In this document: positions 27,116 to 35,704 of the stretch, piece by piece | How positions within the stretch are numbered: the first letter of the stretch is position 1 | How the letters are laid out: every line of letters starts with the position of its first letter | Made by a program: the position numbers and the translations under genes | Notes under the pieces: model-generated | Seen by the model: the letters and a program-made list of their open reading frames with translations, nothing else | The model's database searches: none | Told to the model about the DNA's origin: nothing | Source: Lewinellaceae bacterium | GTDB lineage: Bacteria; Bacteroidota; Bacteroidia; Chitinophagales; Saprospiraceae | Reading direction: 5' to 3' | Assembly: GCA_020636225.1 (NCBI GenBank) | Contig: JACJYI010000002.1 | Span: 496,001-560,000, forward strand | Length of the DNA: 64,000 nt

Positions 27116-28099
27116 ATGGAATACCGTTATCTGGGCCGTTCCGGACTTCAGGTCAGTGCCCTCTCCCTGGGCAGCTGGCTCACCTTCGGCAAGCAGATCG
27201 AAGATCAGACCGCTGAACGTCTGATGGCGCTGGCCTATGAGCGTGGCGTGAACTTCTTCGACAATGCAGAGATCTATTCACGAGGACAATCCGAGATTGT
27301 CATGGGAAAGATCCTCAACAAGATGAATTGGGATCGAAGCAGCTATGTTGTCTCATCCAAGGTCTTTTTCGGGGATGGTGGGAAGCTTCCCAATCAGACC
27401 GGATTGAATCGCAAACATGTCATGGAGGCCTGTCATGCAGCCCTGAAGCGCTTGCAGGTGGATTACCTCGATCTGTATTTCTGTCACCGGCCCGATAAGA
27501 AGACACCCATCGAGGAGACGGTACGGACGATGAATCATCTGATCGAACAGGGAAAGATCTTATACTGGGGAACATCAGAATGGTCAGCTCAGGAGATCAT
27601 GGAGGCACATATGGTGGCGCGCGAACATCACCTGATCGGCCCGACCATGGAGCAACCCCAATACAATATGTTTCATCGGGAGAAGGTCGAGAATGAATAC
27701 AGCCAGATCTATCAGACCGTTGGCCTGGGGACGACCATCTGGTCACCGCTGGGAAGTGGTGTTCTGACCAGCAAATACCTGGACAGGTTTCCAAAGGACA
27801 CGCGTCTTAGCCTTGAAGGCCTCGAATGGCTGAAAGAAAGGAGTCTGGATGAAGGCAAACTGAACAAGGTGCGCGAACTCAACCGACTGGCGGAAGAACT
27901 GGGTGTCAGTCTGCCACGCCTGGCCATTGCCTGGTGTCTTCGTCGTTCGGAAGTGAGCACAGTTATTCTCGGAGCAAGTCGGCCTGAACAGCTGGAGGAA
28001 ACATTGACCTCATTGGAAGTGGTCCCCATGCTGACATCAGAAGTGGAAGACCAGATCGAATCCATCCTGGATAATCGACCGGTTCCACCCCCATTCTGA
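27116..28099 (+). CDS. Aldo/keto reductase, potassium-channel beta-subunit-like
   Basis: A 327-residue NADPH-dependent oxidoreductase of the TIM-barrel aldo/keto reductase superfamily. Seen: MEYRYLGRSGLQVSALSLGSW at the start, FFDNAEIYSRGQSE with the catalytic Asp and Tyr, SSKVFF with the catalytic Lys, DLYFCHRPDKKTPIEE (with His), and a C-terminal ILGASRPEQLEETL cofactor-binding segment. It groups with KCNAB/YghZ-like members rather than xylose reductases. Start is the ATG at 27116; the upstream open frame is probably untranslated. Confidence 0.9.
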   Translation: MEYRYLGRSGLQVSALSLGSWLTFGKQIEDQTAERLMALAYERGVNFFDNAEIYSRGQSEIVMGKILNKMNWDRSSYVVSSKVFFGDGGKLPNQTGLNRKHVMEACHAALKRLQVDYLDLYFCHRPDKKTPIEETVRTMNHLIEQGKILYWGTSEWSAQEIMEAHMVAREHHLIGPTMEQPQYNMFHREKVENEYSQIYQTVGLGTTIWSPLGSGVLTSKYLDRFPKDTRLSLEGLEWLKERSLDEGKLNKVRELNRLAEELGVSLPRLAIAWCLRRSEVSTVILGASRPEQLEETLTSLEVVPMLTSEVEDQIESILDNRPVPPPF

Positions 28100-28101
28100 T
28101 G

Positions 28102-28134
28102 AAAAAGGCGCTGAGCAATCAGCGCCTTTTTTTT
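28102..28134. terminator. Bidirectional Rho-independent terminator
   Basis: A 13-pair perfect stem (28102-28114 with 119-131, GCAA loop) with A-tract and T-tract flanks sits between two convergent genes, one base from the ilvE stop and two from the aldo/keto reductase stop. It can serve both. Confidence 0.9.
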
Positions 28135-29209
28135 ATACAAGTTCTGCCTGGTGAATCGGGACGATCCAGTGATGTCGATCAGGCAATCGGCCGGAACGAA
28201 TCCCATTGATCTCCTTTTTGACCATTTCACCCACATGACGATCTTCCATGGGCGGTAACTCCATGATCAGGTCACCGTACTTGATCTTGGAAACATGCGC
28301 GACAACGGCAGCTGTCCCGGCCCCAAATGCTTCCTGAAACTTGCCTGCATGGTATGCTTCGACGATCTCGTCGATGGAGAGACGGCGCTCTTCCACCTCA
28401 TAGCCTTTTTCCCTCAGGATGGTCAGGATGCTGTCGCGGGTGATCCCCTTGAGGATCGTTCCCAGGGTGGCAGGGGTGATCACCTTGCCATCCAGGACGA
28501 AGAAGATGTTCATGGTACCCACTTCCTGGGTATACTTGAATTCCTTGGCGTCGAGCCAGAGAACCTGATCATATCCCTGTTCCTGGGCTTTCATGGCGGG
28601 CAACAGGGCAGCCCCATAATTACCGGCTGCCTTGGCTTCACCGGCCCCTCCCATCGCAGCGCGAACATAGTGTTGTTCGGCAATCAGGGAAACAGGCTTG
28701 GCATAATAAGGACCGACAGGCCCCGTGAAGATGATCATCTTATAGGTGTCACTGGGGCGGACACCGAAGAATTCTCCATTGGCAAACATCAATGGGCGGA
28801 GGTATAGGGCACTGCCCTCTTCCTTGGGGATCCAGTTCCGATCCTGATAGACCAGCTTCTGGATGGCCTCGACAAAAAGATCTTCCGGGAAGTCCGGCAT
28901 ACACATCCTGGCAGCCGAACGGTTAAAGCGTTTGGCATGGTCCTCAGGCCGAAAGAGAAATGGAGTGCCGTCATGGGCCCTGGAGGCCTTCATTCCTTCA
29001 AAGATGCATTGTCCGTAGTGCAGCCCCATGCAGGCCGGATGGATACTGAATGCTCCGAAAGGGACGATGGAGGCATTTTTCCACTGGCCGTTGGCATAGT
29101 CGGCGACGAACATATGATCCGAAAATACTCTTCCGAATGGAATGTTACTGAAGTCGACAGAGTCAATCCTGGATTGCTCCACGGGTGTAACCGGAATATC
29201 GTATTTCAT
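28133..29209 (-). CDS. ilvE: Branched-chain amino acid aminotransferase
   Basis: A 358-residue fold IV PLP enzyme of the BCAT type. Seen: CMGLHYGQCIFEGMKA (about 60-75), LFRPEDHAKRFNRSAARM, YLRPLMF, GEAKAAGNYGAALLP with the likely PLP lysine K193, and VLWLDAKEFKYTQEVGTMNIFFV. It interconverts valine, leucine and isoleucine with their keto acids. The ATG at 29209 is the first ATG; the frame opens at a TTG 18 bases earlier. Length (358) matches the eukaryote-like BCAT group rather than the 300-residue E. coli form. Confidence 0.94.
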   Translation of the reverse strand: MKYDIPVTPVEQSRIDSVDFSNIPFGRVFSDHMFVADYANGQWKNASIVPFGAFSIHPACMGLHYGQCIFEGMKASRAHDGTPFLFRPEDHAKRFNRSAARMCMPDFPEDLFVEAIQKLVYQDRNWIPKEEGSALYLRPLMFANGEFFGVRPSDTYKMIIFTGPVGPYYAKPVSLIAEQHYVRAAMGGAGEAKAAGNYGAALLPAMKAQEQGYDQVLWLDAKEFKYTQEVGTMNIFFVLDGKVITPATLGTILKGITRDSILTILREKGYEVEERRLSIDEIVEAYHAGKFQEAFGAGTAAVVAHVSKIKYGDLIMELPPMEDRHVGEMVKKEINGIRSGRLPDRHHWIVPIHQAELV

Positions 29210-29323
29210 ATTGAAGGATTTGCTCAAAGTTAATTATTTTTAAACAATAATTCTGATATAGGCCCGAAAAAGAACAATTAACAGAATTATGTTTCGCATT
29301 ACTTGGAATGTCAAAATATAAGC

Positions 29324-29776
29324 ATGAAGAATGGCCAAATTCTTTCTACCGTCTACGAGGTCAACCCTGTGCTTCCAGGGACTCTTGCAGATGAAATCCA
29401 TCCAGCCAGGATCCTCATTCTTTTGCCAGAGTCGAACGAGTGGACAGAAGAAAAGGCCTACCTGATCAAGATGTTCGAAATCGCCGGCCAGACGTTGGGT
29501 TCTGATTTTGCCATTGTCAGAATACCGGCAGACTGCAACTTGTCATGGGTCTCCATTCTCCAAGCCACGAAGGCAAGAGATGTCTATCTGTTCGGCGTTC
29601 ATCCCGGGCAAGTAGGACTGCAGTCCAATCTGATACCCGGTATCCCGGTGTCAATGGGCGACATACTGATCTTCCGTACAGATGTACCCTTGAAAGTAAA
29701 GAATAATGAGCAAATCAGGGCTACATTATGGAAGTTTTTTCAAAAACGATACCTGAATATTGAGAATGAGCAATAG
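29324..29776 (+). CDS. Unknown protein, possibly HolD-like
   Basis: A 150-residue protein of no recognised family. The middle has LILLPESNEWTEEKAYLIKMFEIAG, a helical half, followed by DVYLFGVHPGQVGL, and the end has NNEQIRATLWKFFQKRYLN. The tail resembles the ending of the E. coli DNA polymerase III psi subunit (NP.ARAALWQQI), and the layout (short alpha/beta domain, about 140 residues) is similar, but this is a weak resemblance and not a family assignment. The gene overlaps rdgB by 11 bases, so they are co-transcribed. Confidence 0.6.
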   Translation: MKNGQILSTVYEVNPVLPGTLADEIHPARILILLPESNEWTEEKAYLIKMFEIAGQTLGSDFAIVRIPADCNLSWVSILQATKARDVYLFGVHPGQVGLQSNLIPGIPVSMGDILIFRTDVPLKVKNNEQIRATLWKFFQKRYLNIENEQ

Positions 29777-30359
29777 TGCGTTGTCGCTTCTTTTTGCGAC
29801 AAACAACCAACATAAGATCATAGAGGTCAGGGAGATCCTGGGAGACCAGTGGACAATCACCGGACTCCGGGAGTCTGGACTGAATACCGAACTGCCTGAA
29901 ACGGGGAATACCCTGGAAGCGAACGCCGTAGAAAAGGCCACGTTCATCAAGGATATGGGCATCAGGGCCTGTTTTGCGGAGGATTCCGGACTGGAAGTGG
30001 ATGCTCTGGACGGCGCTCCGGGCGTCCATACGGCTCGTTATGCGGGTCCAAAGGCTACGGCACAAGAGAATAACCGGAAATTACTGGATGCCTTGCAGGG
30101 CATTCACAACCGGACTGCCAGGTTCAGGGCGGTGATTGCCCTCTGGTGGCAAGGAGAACTCCATACGTTTGAAGGCTCCGTGGAGGGCCATATTTCCGAG
30201 CAGACTGAAGGCGAGCAGGGCTTCGGATATGATCCTCTGTTCATCCCCTTAGGATACGAACACACGTTCGCCGTCCTTCCCGGGTCGGTGAAAGCTTCGA
30301 TCAGCCACCGGGCCAAAGCCGTACAGCAATTGGCGGAGTTCCTGCGTGCTAAGGCGTGA
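29766..30359 (+). CDS. rdgB: Non-canonical purine NTP pyrophosphatase (RdgB/HAM1)
   Basis: A 197-residue enzyme that hydrolyses ITP, dITP and XTP, keeping deaminated purines out of nucleic acid. Seen: LLFATNNQHKIIEVREIL (8-25), ELPETGNTLEANAVEKA, CFAEDSGLEVDALDGAPGVHTARYAG, GEQGFGYDPLFIP and SVKASISHRAKAV. The ATG at 29766 is the first ATG in frame and overlaps the preceding gene. The 3' end overlaps the convergent peptidase gene by 11 bases. Confidence 0.95.
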   Translation: MSNSALSLLFATNNQHKIIEVREILGDQWTITGLRESGLNTELPETGNTLEANAVEKATFIKDMGIRACFAEDSGLEVDALDGAPGVHTARYAGPKATAQENNRKLLDALQGIHNRTARFRAVIALWWQGELHTFEGSVEGHISEQTEGEQGFGYDPLFIPLGYEHTFAVLPGSVKASISHRAKAVQQLAEFLRAKA

Positions 30360-32199
30360 TCTGGATGGTGTAGAGATTATTGTCCCGGTTGACATCCGCC
30401 ATTCGCTGGGTGGGATCAATACTGATCAGGATTTCTCCATTCTCCCATTGACCGGGTAAGACCAATTCATACCGGTCATATGTCCAGGGCCAATCGTCCG
30501 CAATTCGATCCGTCGTGAAATACTTGTCCATGGTCTTCTGCCCCCGCTGGATGTCCAGTGGTATCGTGATGCGCAATACCTGGTCATCTTGCTGGATGGC
30601 GAGATCGACAGGCATCGGCATATGACCCACCTGTCGGAGGAGGATGTGCAAGCCGTCTCCGCTCAGAAATGCTGTATCCACCCCATAATCTATGCTCCGG
30701 GTGGTATTGACCCAATACTCCTGGTACCAATCCAGTTCCTGATCCGATTGATGCTCTGCAATACGGATGAAATCCTCAACGGTCGGGTGTTTGAATTGCC
30801 ATTTGTGGTAATAGTCCAGTAGGGTTCTGTCCAGGGCTTCCTGGCCAATGATGTAGCTCAGTTGATGAAGAAATACGGCACCCTTGCTGTAGGCACTGTT
30901 TCCATAACTGAAATTGGACAGAAAGTGATCGGCGTGGGTGGTCAGGGGCTCCTCCAGTCCGGATCTGACCAGTCCAAAGTATCCCTGATAGGATCCCTGA
31001 TGGGCAAACAACGGTGAATTGCCCGGGAACAGATGATTCTTTACAATGGAAGAAGCATATGAGGTAAAGCCTTCATCCATCCAGGCGAACAGGGATTCAT
31101 TGGTACCCAGGATCATCTGATACCACGAATGCATCAATTCGTGAACCGAAACGCCGACAAGGCTTCGCAATCCCCGATTGCCGGTGATCAGGGTCCCCAT
31201 CGCATATTCCATGCCTCCATCTCCACCCTGGATGAAGCTGTACTGCCGGTATGGATAGGGGCCGAAAACCTGATCGATATACAGGAAAGCACTGTCCATA
31301 TAGGTTGGCAGAGCCTCCCAGGCAGCGGCATTCTCCTCCGTTCGGATATAGAGGAAATGAGCCTCAACCCCATTCTGCATCGTCCGTCGGATATGGGTGT
31401 AATCACGATCAGCTGCCCACATGAAATCGTGTACGTTCGGCGCCAGGAAGTGCCAGGATTTCCTGGAGCCGGTCGGATTGACCAGCGGCCTGGTTGGATC
31501 CTCATATCCGCAACCCACTTCCTGGGGATTCTGCAGATAGCCCGAACCGCCCAGGATGAAGGAGGTGTCGATGTGGATGGTGACATCATAATCGCCCCAG
31601 ACACCATAGAATTCCCGCTGGACATAAGGATTGGCATGCCATCCCTTCCGATCGTAATTGCAGATCTTGGGATACCACTGGCACATCGAATAATCCACAC
31701 CTTCGGCATTGTCACGTCCAGACCTTCGGGTCTGAATCGGTACCTGACCGATGAAGGCCATGTCCAGAACGGCAGAACGACCGGGCGGGATGGGTTCAGG
31801 CAGGATGACCTCCAGGATCGTGCGGTTCTCCTGGAATGAGGCAGGAAGACCATTCATGGTCAACGAACGAACGTGCAGGAATCCTTCATCCTCCGGCTGC
31901 AGGTTCAGCAGGTTATCCACGATCCGCGAATCCGGATCAGGGAGCCGATTGCTCCAGGCATCCATTTCACTCCCTTTTTGAAACGCATTGGGGTATAGAT
32001 GGTAATACAGTTCTCGAAGGGTATCCGGGGATTGATTCTGATAGACCAGGCGCTGAGTGCCCTGGTACTGATGGCGGACATGATCCATGTCCACTTCCAT
32101 CTGGCAGTAGATCCGCTGTTGCCAATACCCGGGATTCACCTGGGCAAACCCTTTCCAGGCGATGCAGAGCAAGATGGCAATGAGGATGGGTCTATTCAT
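30349..32199 (-). CDS. M1-family metallopeptidase, secreted
   Basis: A 616-residue zinc peptidase with a signal peptide (about 1-19, ending KGFA). Zinc ligands are HELMH at 353-357 plus the glutamate of DEGFTSY at 376 (H-E-x-x-H-x18-E). The usual substrate loop GAMEN reads GGMEY here (about 328). The N-terminal domain contains YQNQSPDTLRELYYHLYPNAF, typical of Bacteroidota M1 proteins with ERAP-like folds. It should cleave N-terminal residues from peptides in the periplasm or outside. The start overlaps the CPBP gene by eight bases. Confidence 0.9.
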   Translation of the reverse strand: MNRPILIAILLCIAWKGFAQVNPGYWQQRIYCQMEVDMDHVRHQYQGTQRLVYQNQSPDTLRELYYHLYPNAFQKGSEMDAWSNRLPDPDSRIVDNLLNLQPEDEGFLHVRSLTMNGLPASFQENRTILEVILPEPIPPGRSAVLDMAFIGQVPIQTRRSGRDNAEGVDYSMCQWYPKICNYDRKGWHANPYVQREFYGVWGDYDVTIHIDTSFILGGSGYLQNPQEVGCGYEDPTRPLVNPTGSRKSWHFLAPNVHDFMWAADRDYTHIRRTMQNGVEAHFLYIRTEENAAAWEALPTYMDSAFLYIDQVFGPYPYRQYSFIQGGDGGMEYAMGTLITGNRGLRSLVGVSVHELMHSWYQMILGTNESLFAWMDEGFTSYASSIVKNHLFPGNSPLFAHQGSYQGYFGLVRSGLEEPLTTHADHFLSNFSYGNSAYSKGAVFLHQLSYIIGQEALDRTLLDYYHKWQFKHPTVEDFIRIAEHQSDQELDWYQEYWVNTTRSIDYGVDTAFLSGDGLHILLRQVGHMPMPVDLAIQQDDQVLRITIPLDIQRGQKTMDKYFTTDRIADDWPWTYDRYELVLPGQWENGEILISIDPTQRMADVNRDNNLYTIQITP

Positions 32200-33172
32200 G
32201 TTCTGTGGATTCAACGTCATCTACTAACAACGGACTCTCCGGAGTGTTTGCTTCTACCGGTTGTTTCCATTTTGCCCAGTCAGTCCAACCATATCGCTTC
32301 GCTGCCAGAAGGATGAACACACTGGCCGACAGGATCATGAGCAGGAGCATGATCTGCACATCGGGTGTTTCCAGCTTGAACAAGGCAGGAGTTTGCAAGG
32401 CACTGCCATCGAAGGTGATCACCAGGGAACCGAACAGGTTGGTGGCGGTATGCACGCCCATGGCCAGTTCAAGGCCATCGTCCATGACGGTCAGGAAGGC
32501 GAGGAAAAAACCAACCAGCACATAGTAGGTGATCATGGTACTCATCCCGAACTGGGTGATCTCGGGGTTCATCAGATGTAAGCCGGCGAACAGGAAACTG
32601 GTGATGACCATGGCCAGGACCCTGGATCTCGTACCGAGGCCGATCCCTTGCATAAGATACCCCCGAACGAACAGTTCTTCGAAACTGGCCTGGAACGGGA
32701 TCAGGAGCAGGGCAATGACCAGGAGGACTAAAAATGAGGACGGATGGAATTGCCAGGTGTACGCATCTGGATTGAATATCCAGGAGACACCCTCGGCGAT
32801 CAAACCCAGCAGGAACCAGACCAGGATGGCCCAAAAGAACCTGGACCACCGGACCCGATCCAGGTGATTGATGAGTGAGACAAACCGACGGTTGTGGATA
32901 AATCTGATCACGATCCATAATCCTCCCAGCGCACCAAGGAACATCATCAGCGCCAGGGCAAACCCCATGTTGGGATCCAGGCCGATCGACGTGAAATCCA
33001 TGCTTTGCGCGAAATCATTGACCAGGGAAGGATCATCTTGCCGGGCAGCTGCCAGTATGACCACTACCATCAGGGGAACCTGTCCGATCACATAGCCAAG
33101 GGCCACAATGATGATTCCGAAGAGGTATTGCCACCAGGCATTTGAACCATTGTCTGCTGCACGAAAGAACAT
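32192..33172 (-). CDS. CPBP-family intramembrane glutamic protease
   Basis: A 326-residue membrane protein with seven to eight hydrophobic segments. The CAAX/CPBP motifs are visible: ASFEELFVRGYLMQG (EExxxR, about 181-195), SFLFAGLHLMNP (FxxxH), and GVHTATNLFG (HxxxN). This places it with ABI/CPBP proteases or maturation factors; substrate is unknown. It is translated just upstream of, and overlapping with, the M1 peptidase gene, suggesting a link in peptide handling. Confidence 0.88.
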   Translation of the reverse strand: MFFRAADNGSNAWWQYLFGIIIVALGYVIGQVPLMVVVILAAARQDDPSLVNDFAQSMDFTSIGLDPNMGFALALMMFLGALGGLWIVIRFIHNRRFVSLINHLDRVRWSRFFWAILVWFLLGLIAEGVSWIFNPDAYTWQFHPSSFLVLLVIALLLIPFQASFEELFVRGYLMQGIGLGTRSRVLAMVITSFLFAGLHLMNPEITQFGMSTMITYYVLVGFFLAFLTVMDDGLELAMGVHTATNLFGSLVITFDGSALQTPALFKLETPDVQIMLLLMILSASVFILLAAKRYGWTDWAKWKQPVEANTPESPLLVDDVESTEHE

Positions 33173-33241
33173 AGATCGACGTTTGATCGCGAAAATAGGG
33201 AAAGCTTACCACGCGTCATGATTTCACACTACCTTTACGCC

Positions 33242-33817
33242 ATGAAGAATGCGACCATAATCCGGAATCCATGGCTCCTTGCCGGGGGCCTTATCCTGGC
33301 GGCCGCCATGTCCCGCCTCCTTCCCCACCCCTATAATTTCACTCCTTTGGGAGGAATGGCCCTCTTTGCGGGGGCGGTTTTTCGCAAGCAATGGTTTGCC
33401 TTCCTGGTGCCTTTCCTGGCACTGTGGATGAGTGATCTGGTGCTGAACAATTTGGTCTATGGTCATCTGTTCGAATCCTTCAGCTGGTTCGGCAGCCTGG
33501 GCACCTATCTCGGTTTTGCGGGCATATTCATCCTGGGCAGACTGATGATCACTCAGGTCCGTCCCGGTCGGATCCTGATAACCTCCATCCTGGGATCCGT
33601 CCTGTTCTTCCTGATCAGCAATGGGATGGTCTGGGCCCAGGGATTCCTGGGATATCCTTCCCTTTATCCCCTGAACCCAGGTGGCTTGATGATGAGTTAC
33701 ACAGCCGGCCTGCCCTTTTTCGGAGGGACTCTCCTGGGGGATCTGTTCTACAATACCGCCTTGTTCGGTGCCTGGCATCTCGCCTACCGTCAACAGATCA
33801 GCTGGCAACACATCTGA
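33242..33817 (+). CDS. DUF6580-type membrane protein (possible ECF substrate-binding subunit)
   Basis: A 191-residue protein with five to six hydrophobic segments. It contains RLLPHPYNFTPLGGMALFAGAVF near the start, LWMSDLVLNN, and SNGMVWAQGFLGYPSLYPLNPGG in the middle, features I associate with DUF6580 proteins, which resemble S-components of energy-coupling factor transporters. No ECF ATPase is nearby. A near-consensus -7 element (TACCTTTA, 33230-33237) ends four bases before this ATG; the ATG at 33218 would lie upstream of it. Confidence 0.72.
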   Translation: MKNATIIRNPWLLAGGLILAAAMSRLLPHPYNFTPLGGMALFAGAVFRKQWFAFLVPFLALWMSDLVLNNLVYGHLFESFSWFGSLGTYLGFAGIFILGRLMITQVRPGRILITSILGSVLFFLISNGMVWAQGFLGYPSLYPLNPGGLMMSYTAGLPFFGGTLLGDLFYNTALFGAWHLAYRQQISWQHI

Positions 33818-33826
33818 TTCGATCGA

Positions 33827-34972
33827 TCAATACTGGGGAACTGACTGGTCTATCTCCCGGCTATACGCCAGGATTCCACCCTTCAGGTTGAAGAGATTGT
33901 CAAAGTGGTCCAGGGACTGTAACTCCCGGATGGCCCGGGCACTGCGTACCCCGCTTCGACAATGGACAATCACCTTCCTGTCCCGGCTGATCCTGGGCAG
34001 AAACGAAGCGATCTGACCGACCGGCATCAGCTCACCCCCGATCTGGGCAATCGCATATTCATACGGCTCGCGTACATCGATCAACTGAAACGGCTCGCCC
34101 TGCCGACGCCACTCCTCCATTTCATGGACGCTGACCTCGACCACCGGTGCTTCGGGAATATCCAGACCGCAGAACTGCTGGTAGTCGATCAGTTCCTCGA
34201 TCCTGACCGCTTCATTTCGACGGATATTCAGAAACCGGGTGTGAAAGGATGAGGCATCAAACAGGAAGAGCCTTCCAGCCAGGGGTTCGCCTACCCCGGT
34301 GATCACCTTGATCACTTCCAGGGCCTGCATGCTGCCAATGATCCCCGGCAGGACACCCAGCACTCCGCCTTCGGAGCAATTGGGCACCAGGCCGGGAGGA
34401 GGCGGTTCAGGAAAGATGTCCCGGTAATTCGGCCCCCGGGTGCCATCCGCATTCAGGTAATTGAACACGGATACCTGACCCTCAAACTGAAAGATGGAGG
34501 CATAGACATTGACCTTGCCTTCCAACACACAGGCGTCATTGACCAGGTATCGGGTCGGAAAATTGTCCGTTCCATCGGCAACGATATCATACTGTCGGAT
34601 CAGCTCCCGGGCATTGGTCCGATCCAGACGGGTCTCGTGGATCACCACATCGATATAGGGATTCAGACGTTGCAGTCGTTTCTGTGCCTGAGCGGCCTTG
34701 CCTTTGCCGATATCGTCCGTGGAAAAGAGGACCTGTCGCTGGAGATTACTGTCATCAACGGTGTCAAAATCAACAATGCCGATGTGGCCTACTCCGGCGG
34801 CGGCCAGATACAGGAGGGACGGACTGCCCAGTCCGCCCGAACCGATCACCAGAACACGGGCTTTTTTCAGGGCTTCCTGCCCATCCAGCCCGAATTCCGG
34901 GATGATGATATGCCTCGAATATCGAGCGTACTCCTGTGGAGAAAAGGTTGAGGAAGAACGGTCAGGTCTCAT
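33827..34972 (-). CDS. moeZ: MoeZ-like adenylyltransferase/sulfurtransferase
   Basis: A 381-residue two-domain protein. The ThiF/MoeB domain has LVIGSGGLGSPSLLYLAAAGVG (about 42-63), the ATP site DFDTVDDSNLQRQ, and ADGTDNFPTRYLVND. A rhodanese domain follows from about residue 280 with the active-site loop CRSGVRS (C338). The usual zinc-binding CxxC near PEPPPPG is replaced by NYRD, as in mycobacterial MoeZ. It should adenylate the C-terminal glycine of the carrier encoded just upstream and hand it sulfur. It overlaps that carrier gene by ATGA. Confidence 0.9.
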   Translation of the reverse strand: MRPDRSSSTFSPQEYARYSRHIIIPEFGLDGQEALKKARVLVIGSGGLGSPSLLYLAAAGVGHIGIVDFDTVDDSNLQRQVLFSTDDIGKGKAAQAQKRLQRLNPYIDVVIHETRLDRTNARELIRQYDIVADGTDNFPTRYLVNDACVLEGKVNVYASIFQFEGQVSVFNYLNADGTRGPNYRDIFPEPPPPGLVPNCSEGGVLGVLPGIIGSMQALEVIKVITGVGEPLAGRLFLFDASSFHTRFLNIRRNEAVRIEELIDYQQFCGLDIPEAPVVEVSVHEMEEWRRQGEPFQLIDVREPYEYAIAQIGGELMPVGQIASFLPRISRDRKVIVHCRSGVRSARAIRELQSLDHFDNLFNLKGGILAYSREIDQSVPQY

Positions 34973-35271
34973 ACTGGTTGATTTTGGGGGTCTGAAGGAC
35001 TCCCTCCGGCGATGGCCGGGACGATACTGATCACGGTATCCTGGTGAACAGGTGTCGCAGGGCCTTGTAACTCCTGATAGTCGGTGTCGCCAACAAATAT
35101 CCGAACAAAGGAACGGATCTGGTCATTGCCATCCAGCAAATGCCGTTGCAAGGCCGGATGGGTTTGGATCAGTTGCCGGATCGCCAGGTCTACCGTCTCG
35201 GAGCTGGATTCCAGGACGGGTTGGTTGCCGGTAAATTTCCGGAGCGGTGTAGGGATCATGATTTTTGCCAT
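34969..35271 (-). CDS. cysO: CysO-like sulfur carrier with a ten-residue tail after the diglycine
   Basis: A 100-residue beta-grasp ubiquitin-like protein. It resembles mycobacterial CysO along its length: PTPLRKFTG near the start, FVRIFVGDTDYQELQG, and DTVISIVPAIAGG with the diglycine at 89-90. Carriers of this family need a free C-terminal Gly-Gly, but here SPSDPQNQPV follows. The neighbouring JAMM protease could expose the glycine. The tail codons also hold the ATGA overlap with moeZ. A thiocarboxylate on the trimmed glycine would supply sulfur to CysM. Confidence 0.85.
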   Translation of the reverse strand: MAKIMIPTPLRKFTGNQPVLESSSETVDLAIRQLIQTHPALQRHLLDGNDQIRSFVRIFVGDTDYQELQGPATPVHQDTVISIVPAIAGGSPSDPQNQPV

Positions 35272-35285
35272 AAGACAGGTACGAT

Positions 35286-35702
35286 TTAGTGAGTGATGGA
35301 TTCTTCAATGAACTGGGGATTATCCTCGGCCAGACGCCAGCTTCGGATCTCCCTGACCTCCTCCTGAAATACGGAGACAATGACATAGGAGAACCAGGGC
35401 ATGGCTTGTGCCAGGTCATGTTCGGAAGCAATGGCCGGGTGAAGTGGATGGCTGTGGTAAACACCGACCAGTGTCGTGCCCCATTCCGCGGCCTGCCGTT
35501 CCGCACGGAGATAATCCATGGGGTCAATGGTGAAGCGCCGGCGTTGATCGCCTTCACGGGCGTTGGACACCGGCACATAGCGCTCGATGATCCGGCCGCC
35601 CTGTTCATTACCGTACAGGAATCCGCAACATTCGTTCGGAAAGTCTTCCATGGCATGGGCAAAGATTCCGGTCATTACTGGTTTTTTGATCTGGATATGC
35701 AT
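35286..35702 (-). CDS. mec: JAMM (M67-like) metalloprotease, Mec type
   Basis: A 138-residue zinc protease of the JAB1/MPN/Mov34 fold. All motif residues are there: E24 in NECCGFLYG, then H83-S-H85-x7-S93-x2-D96 (HSHPLHPAIASEHD). In mycobacteria the same position is held by Mec, which releases cysteine from the CysO-Cys adduct; in other systems JAMM proteases trim sulfur-carrier tails. Here it may do one or both. The ATG at 35702 follows the cysM stop by two bases and its own stop is 14 bases before the carrier start. Confidence 0.9.
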   Translation of the reverse strand: MHIQIKKPVMTGIFAHAMEDFPNECCGFLYGNEQGGRIIERYVPVSNAREGDQRRRFTIDPMDYLRAERQAAEWGTTLVGVYHSHPLHPAIASEHDLAQAMPWFSYVIVSVFQEEVREIRSWRLAEDNPQFIEESITH

Positions 35703-35704
35703 GG

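Noticed and set aside
29210..29323. Possible attenuator with branched-chain codons before ilvE
   Set aside because: The region contains no short frame with Leu, Val or Ile runs and no terminator hairpin.
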